From assembly GCF_041956535.1 (NCBI RefSeq), contig NW_027192203.1, forward strand, positions 679,406-743,405: DNA of 64,000 bases, given 5' to 3'. Shown here piece after piece: positions 63,757-64,000 of this stretch (positions are counted from its first letter, which is position 1; every line of letters begins with the position of its first letter). This stretch comes from Calcarisporiella thermophila CBS 279.70. Taxonomy: Eukaryota; Calcarisporiellomycota. The translations under genes were made by a program, and so were the position numbers. Below the pieces are notes generated by a model, which saw only the letters and a list, made by a program, of their open reading frames with translations, ran no database searches and was not told the origin of the DNA.

Positions 63757-64000
63757 ATGAAACACCATTCCGTTCTCCAAAAGTTGGTGATTGCCCTTGG
63801 TCTTCTCTTACTCGTCAACCTACTCTACTATTGTAAGTGGGTGAGGTGGTTTGGTAATTGAATATCGACGCCCTCTCGGAATAGGCCCATTAGGCTAATG
63901 CTCTTTGCCCTTCTCCTCGGAAGACTGTTTCCGCAGGGACCCAGCTTGTAGGCTAAGATACTGCGGTGCTTCCTCCTCTCTCTCTCCTCCGCGATCCCTT
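63757..64000 (+). CDS. Unidentified membrane-anchored protein, 5' end only (runs off right edge)
   Basis: An ATG at 63757 opens a frame MKHHSVLQKLVIALGLLLLV NLLYY, a short basic head and one hydrophobic helix typical of a type II signal anchor, then a consensus donor GTAAGT at 63833. A plausible acceptor at 63923 continues as YCFRRDPACRLRYCGASSS and stays open to the window edge. The layout suits a Golgi glycosyltransferase or another secretory-pathway enzyme, but no catalytic part is visible. Existence of the gene is likely; its identity is unknown. Confidence 0.45.

Overview
The window is nuclear DNA from a fungus, most likely an early-diverging, filamentous lineage. Almost every gene is split by short GT-AG introns of about 50-130 bp. 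The set includes fungal-type families: a Sub1/PC4 coactivator, a TMEM16/Ist2-like protein, Yap/Pap-type bZIP and HSF regulators, a Tgl-type patatin lipase, a fungal H3 with Ala in place of Cys110, and a chromodomain Ty3/gypsy element. It also has genes absent from budding yeast: a very large UNC80-like protein, an ETFRF1/LYRM5 homologue and animal-like M14A carboxypeptidases. Entomophthoromycotina/Zoopagomycota or Mucoromycota is an inference only; I cannot name a species.

Layout. 1-13,000: CHL1/DDX11 helicase (minus, running off the left edge), SmD2, a Rim2-type mitochondrial pyrimidine nucleotide carrier, a NIPA-like Mg transporter (minus), a long pyrimidine-rich leader and an AP-1-like bZIP, a phosphopantetheinyl transferase, and a secreted 8-cysteine protein with a striking palindrome at its TATA box. 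13,000-17,400: gene-poor, with a 5'-truncated, broken chromovirus and its 3' LTR. 17,368-25,281: one 2,525-residue UNC80-like protein with two C1-like zinc fingers (minus).

25,700-28,600: all four core histones as two divergent pairs, H2A/H2B and H3/H4, whose intergenic promoters share SCB (CRCGAAA) clusters and an identical 12-mer in opposite orientation. 29,000-35,650: Erv14/cornichon, Sub1/PC4, ETFRF1-like LYR protein, and a 953-residue STRA6-like membrane protein. 35,890-41,712: patatin lipase (minus), a long gap, and an HSF-type factor. 42,380-50,932: Trs120/TRAPPC9 (minus) and the spliceosomal DEAH ATPase Prp2/DHX16, sharing a 217 bp promoter. 51,916-59,273: three tandem secreted M14A metallocarboxypeptidases. 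59,980-64,000: an Ecl1-like small zinc protein, an anoctamin, and the start of an unidentified membrane-anchored protein.

Most genes are unrelated housekeeping loci. The sets that plainly work together are the histone quartet, which looks S-phase co-regulated, and the carboxypeptidase array, which looks like extracellular protein digestion. Exon models were built by hand; for every complete multi-exon gene the summed exon lengths are divisible by three and the conserved motifs join in frame.
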